Shown piece by piece: positions 1 through 13,860 of a DNA stretch of 64,000 nt (position 1 is its first letter; the number at the start of each line of letters is the position of its first letter). The position numbers and the translations under genes are program-made. The stretch is taken from contig VFFE01007644.1 of the NCBI GenBank assembly GCA_008921705.1, positions 1,818,871 to 1,882,870 on the forward strand. Direction: 5' to 3'. The DNA is from Burhinus oedicnemus. Taxonomy: Eukaryota > Chordata > Aves > Charadriiformes > Burhinidae. Under the pieces are notes generated by a model that saw only the letters and a list, made by a program, of their open reading frames with translations, had not been told where the DNA came from and did not search any database.

Positions 1-3000
1 CCTTTAACATCCTGTGCAATGTTATTGGCCTTTCTACATTTCTAAAGATGTCTTAATTAGTCACAAACTCCTGAGCTTGAAAGCAGTGTAATTTATGGCA
101 TAATAATGCCTTCTGTGTTGTGTGCACTTTGTCACTTATTGGGATTTTAAAGAGTTTTAAATAAATCTAAATCCATTATCACCCTTTTTTTAGTATTATA
201 TAGCACAGCGCAATAAATTAATTTAAAATGTTACTAACATGGTGGTCTGTGTTTTGCAGCAATACAAAGGTCAATATAGGTTTCAAAGCAGAATGTGTTT
301 TAAAGTAAAACACATAGAACTATTTCCAGTGTATGTAATTATATTGACCAGGCCATACTTTTTTCTCTGAAGTGTCAAACCACACAATTTCAAATCAAAC
401 TAAAGGAAAAGTATATAGTGCAATTTTTCCCCCTCCGTGGCAAAACTCTTAACCATTACAATGCAAAAATATCTGATTAAGAGGGCTTTATGACATATGG
501 TATACAGCAAAAATCTGAAGATCCTTGATCTTGTAAATGGTCTATTTTGTCGTGATTTGCACAAAATTGTAGGAAGATAGGAAGTTCAGAGAATGTTCAC
601 CCATTTATTTTTATAACAACTTTAGAGACAACTCATTTAACTGAAGTTTAATCTTTATTCCAGTATCAAAACTTTCTAAAATGTCTGCTAATAGTAATTA
701 TCAATATGTTGCTGGGCAGTTATATTTCTTTAAAAATATCTTTCAAAGTTGATTATTACATCCATAAAAATTGTCCAACTAAGTAGCAGAACCCTCCAAG
801 ATAATATATTCTTTACAGCTTATTTCTACAAATATGCTTTGGTTGTTTAAAACATATGTAGGAAATTGATTCTCTGATTCACTTCAGTTTACAGGATTTC
901 TATTAAGAGCAAATTTTGTCACTACCAATTAATCTTTGCAAACTTTTTTCTCTGCTACATGAATGCTTACAGAATTTTGATAACAAGGATCTCTAATTCA
1001 TTGCTTCGTGAAAGGGCCTTTTAATCCGTTATGTTTTATGCTATTTCCCAGAAGAAACATACTGAATTTCAAAGCAGTTATGTTTTAATGCTGTGCAGAT
1101 AATACTTTGAAGGGTAAATATATCTTGTTACTATTAGTGATGGGGGGGATATCTCTTCCTAATCAAAATGCTGCTCTTACTATTGCACTAAGGTTTTACA
1201 GACAGACTGTGGGAAGTTATGTGAAACTCTGAACTTGTGCAAGTATCATCAGAAGGGCTGGATTGCAGGGGAACATGTCTTCACCCTCCTCTCCATTCCA
1301 GCCACATTAGAGTGTGGTATTTCACATAGCCTATTGGATTACACAGTAAAGGCGGTTAGCTTAAGAAGCCCTGTAAAATTACACCTTTCTTCATTGCCTC
1401 TAACCTCCTGAACATGCTAGTGCTTCTGTGGCTGCTGCTATTGAGGAACCTGAGATGCAGAGAAGGATTGTCTGTCTGCAGATTGCAAAGCTGAGGCAGA
1501 GAAACATGAAAGACCTCTCACGACTTTGGAGCCTCTGTTGTGTTAAATTCTGACCCTCTGAATATATGAGTAATGTCTTTACTATGGAATAATTCTTTTT
1601 GTCTTCATGCCGATTAAGCTCAGAAACAGCATATACTGTTTCTAAAGTGTATAACTTCATGCAAAAAACACCAAGTATTTCCATACCTAACAAACCCGTA
1701 ATATTTTTGAAAGTCTCATCTACTGTGGAACTTTGAAGTAGATGAGCAATTTTTTTTTGCACCTTGTAATTTAAGCTTCTAGCTCATGTAATTAATCTTT
1801 TCCTGTTTTGGCAATCTTACAGTTATGGTAACAGACTTTGTTAAAGAAGAATTTCCAAAGTAAACTGCTTACTTTTTCTGCAGTTACTTTTTGTACTTTC
1901 GTTGTTTCTCGTTAAAGTGGATGCTTGTGGTTTCTTTCCCGTTGAGTAAGGAAAATCCTGTGTCCAGGGACGAAGAGCATGGCCACGAAAGCCACACCAT
2001 TGCAGCTGATGGCATTGTGTTTATCTTAATGCAGTTTCTCAAGAGCCCATGCGCAGTTCCTAATGCAATTGTGTGATGTCTTGTATAAGTCTTACAATGA
2101 CAGTTTTCGTTCATCCTCTTGAATTAACACAAAATGAGTGCTAAGCAAGCAGCAATATTATTGCTGCTGTTGAATAATACACTCACTGGAGCAGCTGCTG
2201 AAGGCAGTGTCAATGGGAAGGTATATCGAGCACAGTACTCAAAACTTACAGTAGTCTGGTCTCAACTGAATTTCTCACTTTGTTCAAAGAAATATGCTTC
2301 ACAGAATTCAGAGAGTTACGTGTCTTCAACCAACATTGCAGCTTGTTTCAAATTAGGTTGTGGTTGTGGCCACCTGTCATTACACTGCCAGCTACTATTA
2401 AACCATCAAAGCAGTACTTTAGTTGCTTTGATGTAGACTGGAATTGTATCTACTGCTGAATGATGATTAGATTAAATGTTACAAATGTATCCAAAGGGAA
2501 TAGAAGCACTAGTCTACTCTTGATCCACCACAATTTAAGTGTTTCCTTATGTTTCTATTGCTGATGCATTCCTATGTATTCATATGTGCTAGTGCAGCAG
2601 AAACAGCCTCTTAGAATATCATTAAAAAGCTGCCATTAATAAAGTCTGTCTTATTAATGTGGTATTTCGTACATCACAACTTCCAAAAATAGATCAATAG
2701 ATAAGATTAAATGCGTTTGGGGATTTTATTTTTTTTTATTCCTGGAAAGATTAGCTAAATCAGAGAGCTCTAGAAAATGGATAGCGGAAATGTCATTTCC
2801 CCATCTTAAATGAATATCTGTTTTTAATGGATGTGGAAAAAATAAAGTAGTAAAACAAAGTTCTTCTGTTCAGGTTTGGTAGAGAAGTCTAGCTTCTACT
2901 TGAGACTTATTGGCTGCATTCATGCCATCCCTGCTTGGTCAATTAATATTCGAGTACGGTATTTAGGCTTGGACCCAGGCATCCATTTTATCCTTTGACA

Positions 3001-5789
3001 GTCTCTGGGTGCCCTCTTGCCCACGAGTCAGCTTATATCAGGCTCCTTTTGAGGATGCTAGGGCATCCGCAAGGGTTGTTCCCATTGACGCTTCCTGGAA
3101 AGGGAAGAAGAAGTAGTTGGCAGCTCAGACTCTTTGCAGAATAGATAAGCATGTCTGAAAAAATGGACCAAATGTCAGATGTATCTCAGCTCTACTCTAC
3201 CGGATGTCAACAGCATAGCTTCAGAACCACCTTCCGGTGCTCCTACGTGCAGGTAATGTGGACAAATAGTATTCTGTCTTTGAGACAGCCTTGGAGGACA
3301 GCACTTCATAGTGTACAATAGCTAGATCTAATCTCTCTCCCGTGTCTTCATCAGGATGCAGATGCTATGCATTTGGACTTATTAAATTAACGAGGAAAGT
3401 TCTTACTAAACTTCCTAGATAAGGTTCCCAGAAGGTACAGAAAACTTCTTTCAGGGAACACCAGAAGAGACGGTCTACTTGCCAAGTGCAAAATGTAAAC
3501 TAAAAGCCTAAGCGTAAAACAAAGCAATAGCACAGGATACAGGAACAATACAATCCTAATTAACATAATAAGCATTGTTATATCAGCATGTGATTGGCCT
3601 GAACAAGATCAATATTTCTAGACTGTAAGTCTTGATCAATATTTTATACTGAAATTTTTACAATAATTTCAGATTTGTGTAGTTATTAAGGCAGATTGCT
3701 GAAGTTTTCCCCTAAATCAGTGTACACAAATCCTTTCTGTTTTCAGATTTTCAGATTTTGATAACAGTTCAGTCAGGAATCAGTCAAGATCACTAAAACT
3801 AGTTGGCTGTACTGTTTTGTTGCCTGCCAGTTTAGTACTGATGACTTTCTGTACATGTGTAAATCACTCTTGGATTCACTTACATTGTATAGATTTTGAG
3901 TACTATCCACTAACTCAGACAGTCAGAGGAATCCTTTCTGAAAAATTGAGCTTATGTAAAAATTCACTGAAATGATGGCAACTGTATCATTTACCTGCAG
4001 AATTCTACAGTGACATCTTGAGAGTATGTTCATACAAGATCCCTTGATATGCCTGGAGTTGGTAGTAGCCAAAATAGTAATACTTGGACCATTGTTATGG
4101 GAAGCAGAATTGCTGAGAAGAGCATCAGTATGTTTCAACAGAAAACATCTTTTTCCTCACTGTGTGAAATTTTTCCATTTTTAGGGCAAAGAAAATTGTC
4201 TTTGAAAATTTGTGGCTACATGGAGAAAGAACTTAACTTTTATGATATGCATAAAAAATCTGGGTTCAAGGCATAGATTCAGACAGGGGTTTAAACAGTT
4301 TTCTCATATGAGCATCTGATAAGTTTCTGTGTCCCAGACTAAATACTCAGCTTGTTATGCAGTAAGAAAATCTTCAGCAGGACAGACTGAAAGAATTGCC
4401 CTTTAAATCCCAGTGGTGACACTCATACACCAGTGTAGACCATAAAACATTGCAGGAAAGAATGATTCCATATCTGAATGGTTCTGACTGAACCCTCCAC
4501 ACCAATGCAGTAATGAAAAAACAATTTCTACAAATTAGTTTTCATAGTAATAAGTTACTTTAACTAACCAATTCACAGAAGCAGCCTTTTAACTGTTGCA
4601 GAATTGGTTTGTAACAAAAAAAACCCCCAAATCTTATCTGATTGTGTATTTGGCATTTGAGCCTGTGTCTAGACCCTGACCGTGGTCTAATCATTCGTGT
4701 CTTCCTAGAAAATATAATTCAAAACTGGATGCTATGACAGCTCCTTCTTCTGGGAGTGCTACCTGTATCTGGGTTAATGGAAGGAAGACACCCATTAGTA
4801 GCTAATGCTGGACTTGATGCTTTTAGCGGAAAATCAGTCTGAGATCAGAGCCCGCAAACATCTGGCTTTTTGTCTGAGGAGAAATTAATGTTGTATAATT
4901 ACAGAAGGGCAAAGATCCAAAGAGAAAAAGAGAGAAGAAAAATATTACTATAATGAAATGTCTGATGCTGCCTGATGCATTTCCTTTTAGATAAACAAGA
5001 ACATTTTTAAGCTCAATTTCATGTTTCAATGTTTCTGATTTTCAGCAAACTGCAGTAATACAAAAAGGTTAAGTATAAGCTTCAAATGAAGGCTGTTTTT
5101 ATGATTAGGAGTATAGAAAAGACAAATATGTTTTTCTTTTGTTTGTTTCTGGCTGATTGCAATAAAATGTAGACACAGAGCTATTTCTATTTAGACATTC
5201 TCATTTTATTTGCTGAAGCAGGAGTCAAGTGTACTTCAAATCACCCTTCCAAGTAGAACATCTACATGATGTTTGGCAAGCGGCAACATTTTGATTGTGG
5301 TAGATCATGGAAATCTTTCAAAATGATACATGAATAGGGCTATGCAGTTGTCTAAGTGAATTCCTCCCAATTGAAATCGGGTCAATTTAAATTGTAAAAA
5401 ATTAAGAATTGTCATTGACATCAGTGCAGCTTCAGCCTAAGTGTTCCTGATTCAGTACAGTCCAAAACAGTGTGGACTTGATATTTAGGGCTAGATGAAC
5501 TGAGTTTTACTGAGACTTATGAAAATGTTGTAACTGACTTCAAAAGGATTTGGAATGGTTGTCTTGTAGTGAAGCACAAATTCAAATATCTCAAACATGC
5601 TGCAGTAAAGGTATGATTTTACACAGTTCTTTGTGTAAGCAGCCTGCAGTGGGGTGCATCTTCCGTGAAGGTTTTCAGTGCCTAATTCATATGAGAGGAT
5701 TGTTGCGTTTGCTTTTGAAGAAATAAACTTGAGTTAAAATGTGTTCTACTGAAAAAACGTGTGGCAAAACCTCATCACAATTGCATATG
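1..5789. other. Unique AT-rich DNA, no gene recognised
   Basis: No exon, RNA gene or clear repeat could be supported. Open frames are short and scattered on both strands. The longest is 120 codons on the minus strand at 1400-1762, and its product resembles no family I know. A worn CATTGACATCAGTG motif at 5411-5430 resembles an old amniote repeat relic (see findings). The 2900-3260 stretch is somewhat more GC-rich than its surroundings but shows no recognisable domain. Confidence 0.7.
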
Positions 5790-7482
5790 GATATGGAGAA
5801 GTCTGAAGTACTCAATGACTTTTTTGCCTCAGTCTCACTGGCAAGTGCTATAGCCACACTGCCTAAGTTGTAGAAGGCAAAGGCAGGGACTGGGAGAATG
5901 AAGAACCACCCACTGCAAGAGAAGATCATGTTTGAGACCATCTAAGGAACCTGAAGGTGCACAAGTCCATGGGACCCGTGAGTCCTGAGGAAACTGGAGG
6001 ATGAAGTTGCCAAGCCACTATCCATGATATTTGAGAAGTCGTGGCAGTCCAGTGAAGTTCCCACTGACTGGAAAAGGGGGAACATAACCTCCATTTTTAA
6101 ATAGGGCAAAAAAGAAGACCCAGGGAACGACAGGCTGGTCAGTCTCACCTCTGTGCCTGGCAAGATCATGGAGAAGATCCTCCTAGAAACTCTGCTAAGG
6201 CACATGGAAAATAAGGAGGTGATTGCTGACAGCCACCATGGCTTCACTAAAGGCAAATCATGTCTGACAAATTTGGTGAACTTCTACAACAGGGTTACAG
6301 CATTGGTGGTTAAGGGAAGAGCAACTGACATCAGCTACCTGCACTTGTGCAAAGCATTTGACGCTGTCCTGTGTGACATCCTTGTCTCTAAATTGCAGTG
6401 ACATGGATTTGACCAATAGACCACTTGGTGGATAAGGAATTGTCTGGATGGTCGCACTCAAAGAGTTGTGGTCAATGGCGTGGTGTCCAAGTGGAGACCA
6501 GTGATGAGTGGTGCTGTGTAGGGGTTGGTATTGGGACCGGCATTGTTTAACATCTTTGTCAGTGACATGAACAGTGGGATTGAGTGTACTCTCGGCAAGT
6601 TTGCCGATGACACCAAGCTGTGTGGAGCAGTCAACACGCTGGAGGGAAGGGATGCCATGCAGAGGGACATAGGCTTGAGAGGTAGGCCCATGCCAACCTC
6701 ATGAAGTTCAAAAAGGGCCAAGTGCAAGGTTCTGCAAGTGGGTCGAGGCAATCCCAATTACAAATACAGGCTAGGCAGAGAATGGATTGAGAGCACCCCT
6801 GAGGAGGGGGACTTGGTGGTGGATGAGCAGCTCAACATAAGCCAGCAATGTGCGCTTGCAGCCCGGAAAGCCAGCCCCATCCTGGGCTGTATCAAAGGAA
6901 GAGTGGCCAACAGGTCGAGGGAGGTGATTCTGCCCCTCTACTCTGCTACTGCAAGACCCTGCATGGAGTACTGCATTCAGCTCTGGGGCTCCCAACATAG
7001 GAAGGACAATGGACCTGTTGGAGCTGGTCCAGAGGAGGGCCACAAAGATGATCAGAGGGCTGGAGCTCCTCTGCCATGAGGACAGGCTGAGAGAGTTGGC
7101 ATTGTTCAGCCTGGAGAAGAGAAGGCTCTGGGGAGACCTTAGAGCCCCTTCCAGTACCTAAAGGGGGCCTACAGGAAGGCTGAGGAGGGACTCTTTATTG
7201 GGGAGTGTAGCGATAGGATGAGAGGTAACAGTTTTAAACTGAAAGAGGGGAGATTTAGATTAGATAAGAGGAAGAAATTCTTTACTGTGAAGGTGGTGAG
7301 GGACTGGCCCAGGTTGCCCAGAGAAGCTGTGGTTGCCCCATCCCCGGAGGTGTTCAAGGCCAGGTTGGACAGGGCTTCTGAGCAACCTGATCTAGTGGGA
7401 GGTGTCCCTGCCCATGGCAGGGGGGTTGGAACTTGATGATCTCTAAGGTCCCTTCCAACCCAAACCATTCTGTAATTTAAAA
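5790..7482 (+). mobile_element. CR1 non-LTR retrotransposon copy A, 5' truncated
   Basis: This is a CR1-type LINE fragment of about 1.7 kb. CR1 elements move by target-primed reverse transcription and usually insert as 5'-truncated copies. Homology begins near 5790, inside the ORF2 reverse transcriptase region, so the 5' UTR, ORF1 and the endonuclease domain are missing. The 3' end carries the conserved tail TAAGGTCCCTTCCAACCC at 7445-7462, followed by CATTCTGTAAT, a worn terminal octamer. No target-site duplication is obvious, which is usual for CR1. The last 490 bases are almost identical to copy C at 19060-19545, so this subfamily was active fairly recently. The left boundary is uncertain by tens of bases. 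Confidence 0.95.
5800..7436 (+). pseudogene. CR1 ORF2 reverse transcriptase remnant (copy A)
   Basis: This is the broken reverse transcriptase and C-terminal part of CR1 ORF2. The intact protein copies CR1 RNA at a nicked target site. Recognisable blocks in order are LNDFFA at 5811-5828, an 82-codon open piece at 6153-6401 holding [14 protein letters not shown] and LCKAFDA (fingers and palm), the catalytic FADDT at 6600-6614 with both aspartates kept, EWIEST near 6780, and RFRLDKRKKFFTV in the last open piece at 7218-7436. Stops and frameshifts break the frame repeatedly, for example TGA at 6399-6401. An extra A near 7008 and a one-base loss near 7145 move the frame out and back. The copy cannot encode a working enzyme. 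Confidence 0.92.
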
Positions 7483-9799
7483 GGGATAGGCGTGAGTTTA
7501 AAGTAGTTAAAGCTTACACAATTGGACATTTTTAAAACAAATTATCTCAGATTTTCTTAAACTCTACATAAGATTGCCATCAAATATTTTTCTTTACAAT
7601 AGGAACAGATAAGTAAATTCCAGCTGCAAAACTTACCCTGTTTACATTATCCTGAGGTTACAAGAAATCTCAAATGATATTCAGTAAGTTTTCCTGCAAA
7701 GCTTTAAAGATAAATGTTAGCCGCTGCTACTGTCTTTTCTACATAGTGAGAAGCTTTACTCTGTTACTTATGCAAAGGATAATGATGGTCCATCCCATAA
7801 TTCCCCAGGGCAGATTTGCGTGGTGTACTAGATAACTGATTTTGTGCAGGAATATCAAAATCTCAGGTCTGAAAACATCACCACCACTCTAGCATTCAAA
7901 GGAATAAAAAATAAGCTGTGTTTGTCCTTAAATTAAGGTGAACTGATGCCTTTCTCCACATAGAATAGGCTTAGTAGACCCACTACTGGCAATTGTTGCA
8001 TGTACACATGATGCTAATGAGCAGTATTAGGAAAATATAAAGCACCTACTAGTGACTGACTCTTTCCATAGAGACCTATAGGAAGGCAAGCAAGGGTATA
8101 TGAAGTGTTTCTCATGTACTCCAGTGTAGCTGTGAAACTTCTGTTCAGAGAAGGCATCTAGTTCAGCTAGTGGTGGTAGGTAGTAAAGATATTTAATACA
8201 TACATATTTTATACCAACCACAATGGGGCCAATGCTGTTGCCTGATTATTGGAGTTACATCAGTAAATAATAAGCAATATCACCTTGACTCGCCCAATCT
8301 TTTATATGGCTGTTTTGCTAGGTGCTATAGTTTAACCACATAGATGTTTCATTTGTGTTTTCAAAATAAGTAAATATCTAAGAAAGTGAACAGTTAGTCT
8401 CAGTAGCCCTAATCAAATGGGATTTTAGTATTTCTGTAATTTTCAGGAGTAAAAATAAAAAATAGTTTATTACTTGAACAGAAAATGAGAATTTTGATGA
8501 GCATTCATTTCCATCATTGCATTTACTTTCCCTATATATATCTGGTACCTATGGCTCAACCACTGCTGAAAATAAGGGTATCCGATACCTATATTTTAAA
8601 GACAGAAATTCATTGCTTGCTCCTCCTAATTTCCCCTTTACAAGAGAAAGGTTTTTGATGTTTCTTTTCACAAATTCAATGCCATAATAATGTCTCTGAA
8701 TAGCTCCAGTCTGTTATGTCCTTCACTTTAACAGTCAAACTCAGCCTTGAACAGTTTGTTTGTTACCAATCAGTAAAGCTTATACAAGCGTTGAACTGAA
8801 GTGGCTATATTTTCTCTTACTATAGAAATCTTCTGCTGTACTCATCACTATTTTTAGAGTGTAAACACACCTTTGTGTGTGCTAAGACCTTCACCTGAAT
8901 GACTCTTTTCTACAGCGAGCAGTGAATGTATGGTATACTTGAAATAATGGTATTTAAAGGCTGGAATATTAGCTGCTATGAAGGCAGTCAATGGAAGGAG
9001 AGTGCCCCAGTTAAATCAGATGTTAGCATAAGAAAGATGGCTCAGAGCAGTGGAAATGTTAGTAGACTCACATTTTTCTGCTCTCTTTATGATGTAAGGC
9101 TTCCTTCTTACACATGATCAGAACTAATTCCGATTGTCAAAAGAAAATGTGTTGCTTAGTAGCTATCGGACGGTTGTTCATGAGTGATGCATAGGATCAG
9201 CTGTTGAGCTTTCTTATCCTTTTCTGGGGTAATGTGGGTTTCTTAATTTAATGTGATCTCTGCTATAAAATATATTTGATTTTCTCACTTTGGATGGGAA
9301 AGATATTTGAAAATAAAAGGCCCAAGTAGCTGTGCTGTAGTAGTGGATCTGTCATATTGAGTTCATCATACTTTAGGAAAGCTAAAAATACCAAGAATAG
9401 CCACTAAAACTAGGGAATTTCAAGTTATTAATCAATAATGAGAGGAAGAAAAGGCTTATTATCCAAAAACAATGGAAATGTGTGTGGGCTAGGCATAAAA
9501 AAGAGGATTTGTCATAGCTGGAAAATAAAAAAGCCCGAAGGGCTGTTAATTTTAAAGCATGATAATGAACAGAAAAGTAACTATAAAAATGATGGCTTAG
9601 TGTCTTGTGTTCATTCCCTGTTGGTGACCTCCATATCAGATCTATAGCATTTACAAGTCACGATTTTTGTGACAGATGTACAAACTGGAACATACATCTA
9701 AAAGTTAAGGTATGTTTTTCCTGCTTTGTATTTGGATTGATGGGACAAAGTAAAAAGTGCTTTGTGTCACTTTTCCAGTTTGCTGTGGTAGAAAAGGCT

Positions 9800-9836
9800 G
9801 GGGTTGGGGTTTTTGGGGGTTTTTTTTTTTGGTTGG
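9800..9836 (+). repeat. G-tract cluster, possible quadruplex
   Basis: Runs of 4, 4 and 5 G lie at 9800-9803, 9806-9809 and 9815-9819. Eleven T and two GG pairs follow. Three long tracts plus two GG pairs could form a two-layer quadruplex, but a standard four-tract motif with short loops is not complete. Confidence 0.3.
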
Positions 9837-10094
9837 TTTTTTTGGTAACCAGGAGGTTATAAAAGACTATAAAACCTAGGTTTTTGTAATTGCTAAATCT
9901 GGAAGTCAGAATATAGAGTCTTAACAACCAGGTAGAAGGGACCAGAACTACATATTTTAATTGCTTCACAGGAGCAAAACACTAACCAAATCTCCAGTTG
10001 ATATAACCAGTCCTATTTACATCTGTGTCTGATTAAATCTGCTAAGGCTCTGTTTTATTGTTTTGGGAGATCATCTACAAATTCTTTAGGGGGG

Positions 10095-10114
10095 AAAAAA
10101 AAAAAAAAAAAAAA
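10095..10114 (+). repeat. A(20) homopolymer after a G6 run
   Basis: Twenty consecutive A follow GGGGGG. No polyadenylation signal lies 10-30 bases upstream and no retrocopy is recognisable before it, so I treat it as a simple repeat. Confidence 0.85.
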
Positions 10115-11881
10115 GACTCGGAAGATTCCAGTGTTAGGATATTTGGAGGCTCAACTCCTAACAATTTTGATGTCTCCTTCTTCAGGAGATCTGAAGCCTG
10201 AAAGTCTCCAGCTACACTGTAATCATCTTCAAATGAGGAATGCTTTTCCCCCCCATCCTGTTCTAGACATTTTTACCTCCTTGCATTTTATAAACTATTC
10301 ATTTTTGTTTGCAGAAACCTTAGATTCTAAATAGCAATACTCAGCACTTTTACTTTGGATTAAATTGTTGGGGGAGAAAGATTCATGGCAATTTTAATCA
10401 TATTGTCAAAAGCAGAATAAGCTAATGTATCAATTTGAGAGTTTTTTCCAGTTTTATGACTTAATTACTTGTGTATTAAGCCCACAACAAAAATAATAGC
10501 TCTGCAGTAACAATGTTTTTAAAACTTTATTAGTACTGTTTGCCTTAAGATAAAATGAGTAATTACCAGCCCATTAAAAACTGACAGGTAACCAGTTACA
10601 AGGAAGGTGATGTCAAGTTATTTCAGCTAAGTAAAATCAATCTTTTACTGTTATTCTTAATTAAGGTAAATCCAGCTTGGCACTTATGTAAAGCTCATTT
10701 GGAATTTGGAAAAAATAAGCCTTGGAAAAGAAACAATACTGCTATAGTGTACAGTATTTTGTAACTGAATAGTTAATTGTTTATGGCCATTCATAATAAA
10801 ATGTAAAGCATCAGATGACAAACGTTTCTGAAAATCTTTCCATTTTATTTAGGCGCTATGTATGAGCTAAATTTTTAGATCTGGCTGCATGAGCAACTGA
10901 GGGCTGCCAAATTCTAAAACTTTCAAAAATCTGATGTTTGAGTGTGGGTGGGTTTCTTTGATTCAGAAAGAACTAGAAACTGGAAACGACTGCCACAAAT
11001 GCTTACCACAACATCAGTGACTTCAGTCCAAATTTGTGGAAGTAGTCACCAATTCCACTTCTAGCTTTCATACTGCTGGACGTCTACTTTTCTGATTAGA
11101 ATAATGTGACTCCAGAATTCTGTGCAAATGTCTAATGCACATCTTATTGTCTAATACTCAGCACCTACCACAACTGTAAACTACTTTAAAATGGAGCTAA
11201 ATTAATTCATAGGTAAGTTGTTGTAAGTATGAAGATACAGTCTGTGTCTGTTAGAGTAGAAGCTTATGCTTTAATTCTTGCCCTGAGTTTATTCCATCTT
11301 TGAAATTTGTTTTATAGTGTCTAGAATAATAAACAAGTAAACAATATCTCATTTCTTAAATGCTGGGAAACTGAATATTATTATTATAAAATGACTTAAA
11401 AACCTAATCTGGTGATTTTTATGTAAACAAACTGTTGCCTTCACTTGTGTGGAAGGGCCAGACATCTAATTGGATGGAGGGATGAATTATTTAAGGGAAC
11501 ACTTAGGTAACTGTTTCAACCCTACACAGCCTGCAGAGTACAGGCAGAAGAAGAGAGGTCTGCCGGAGAATCGTGGCACAACAGTTGAATCAAATTTGGA
11601 GTTTTACTTAAAGTTGTCAATGAATATTGCAGTATCATGGATGTAAAAAAGCATTACCCACTCTGGTATGCAGGGATTTCACAACTTGTTGGAATAAGTA
11701 GAAGAGATACATATGCAAACTCAAAGATGAATTTACTTGTTTCTCATGGAAAGAAAGTAGTTACACTGTAGTAGGAGACCAGCTGAATAGGTAGATGTTC
11801 ATATATCCAGAAGTACTTTTCGTAGGACAGCAAAGCAATAATGCACATGTAAAAGGCTTATGCTTAAGGGGATTAATGTTC

Positions 11882-11899
11882 TTTTTTTTTTTTTTTTTT
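11882..11899 (+). repeat. T(18) homopolymer
   Basis: A simple T tract with no CR1 or retrocopy body attached on either side. Confidence 0.85.
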
Positions 11900-13844
11900 A
11901 ACATAAACTGAGTGATCCTCATTCACAGTGTATTAGGTGTACAGACAAAAGCATATAAGTATTTTGGGTTTTGGCAACCAGTTTGACTCTGCTAAGACTT
12001 TTCAATCAGTATGCTCCTGTATTAATTACATTGCACATTAACTAATATAATGAGTATAATGCATAGTACATGATCTTCACAGCAACTAATAAACAATTTT
12101 GGTATTATATGGAAAAGTATGTGTAACTTATTTTCTCTTTCCTCCCCCCACCCCTTGTGATGCTGATGTATTTGCTTGTTGCATCATATTCTTTAGCACT
12201 TGTCTTTATTCTGTTATTTACACAGCACCACCTTCAGTGAATCCACCAGGTCTTCAGTGATGTAATATATATCATTGCTAGGAAGCTTTCTCTTCGAAAT
12301 AATTGTATTCATGGATAATTGTTTATTTTCAGAGACTGTTCCATATTGTGTCTGCTCACCCCCAATCTAATTTTATTTTGACAGACTAGAATATCAGCCA
12401 TGCTGTTCTTATGCCTGAAGTTAATGTATTCATTAGTTATAATTGCTTCCAATGTGTCCTCACCAATCTTAGTCTTTTGGTTACTTAATGATTCTGATTG
12501 GATGTTCAACACTTTTATCTGGGTTAATTTACTATTCATAGTACAATGATGGATTATTCATTTTGTTACCCAGATTACAACTGTAAATGGAGTTATACAT
12601 CATCAACGAGAGCACCACAGTATCATTTAGCTAAAAAATGCCTTCTCGTTATCTTGAAGCAGCAAAGATAGTCACATAAAAACTTTGTGGCTGGCAGTGC
12701 TTCCTGCCCAAAGATGGCTGAATTCATTCACCTGCTATGAATTGCCATAAGATTCTGTAAATGCTACTTTTGAACACTGTTTTTATGTGTCTAAGTGCAC
12801 ACGTGTGTACAAATTATGTTGAGGGAAACTTAATAAAATGTAAAACTAAGTGAATGGTAGTAGGGAGTTTATAAAGGGCCATGGATTGGAGCTTAGAACT
12901 CTCAAATTCTGTTCAATACTTTGCTGGATTTAAGGAGTTGAAAAAAACAGTATAAAAGCTTTGGATTGGAGCCACAGAAGGAAAGATGCCTCAAGTCTAA
13001 TATCTCTATTGTCATTAATGTAACAAACCCCCTAGCTATAGTGGTGCTGGCACCTGATCTATTAAAGATATATATTAGACTTATTCTGGACTAGTCTGTA
13101 TTGGGTTTCAGAGTAATATGTGAGCACCTTTGAGTAATGTAACTAGTATCTTGCAAGTATGTTTTGGCATTTCTTGCTATCAGAAAAAACAGAGGTCTTT
13201 ACTTACTGCAGAAGATGGTGAAATTGTGACATTTGTTTATCTTCATGAATGAATTTTTTTTTTTTTCCTTTGAGATTGAAGATTTTACAGGTTGAGGTAA
13301 GGAAGAAACAAGTTGACTGCAAGGTCAGGCTCAAATAAATGTGGCCCAGGTACTTTTGAATCCAACTTAGCTATTGTGAATTGTACAGATTAGAGTCAAG
13401 CGAGTAGTGGCAGGACAAACCAGTGAGACATGCCAAGCTAGTGGATAAATTCTTATTGGTGCTGCACTGGGAGCACTGTTGAACTTCAATCTTCCAAGAA
13501 GTCTGAATGTCCAAAATGGGACAAAGCATATTATTATAATGTGAAACAACAAACAAACAAAAAAACTAAAAAAAAACCAACCCAGAATATTTTAGTAAGT
13601 GAGAAGGCACTAAACAAAAGAGCTCATCTCATAGGGTGTGATTCACATTTCAAAGTATTTTACAGGCCTTCTGCACTTCCAAAATTGTATAGAAGGGGCT
13701 TAGTGAAGGCCCTTACATTTTGAAAGTAACTTCCGTTTAACAAAAGCCTTTCCATGTGATGTCTGTAGCCTACCTGTGTCACTACTTCCATTTTTCTGCT
13801 GTTGCTGATGAGATTCGCAACAAACTTCTATTCGTTCATGATTG

Positions 13845-13860
13845 AAAAAAAAAAAAAAAA
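13845..13860 (+). repeat. A(16) homopolymer
   Basis: A simple A tract. About 30 bases downstream is a two-copy repeat of TCCATTAGACA (13892 and 13918). Confidence 0.8.

Noticed and set aside
1400..1762. 120-codon minus-strand open frame
   Set aside because: No family resemblance, ordinary AT-rich composition, and no exon or promoter signal nearby.
7169..7468. 99-codon minus-strand frame, almost identical to that at 19230-19529
   Set aside because: The similarity comes only from copies A and C being near-identical CR1; it is antisense to ORF2.
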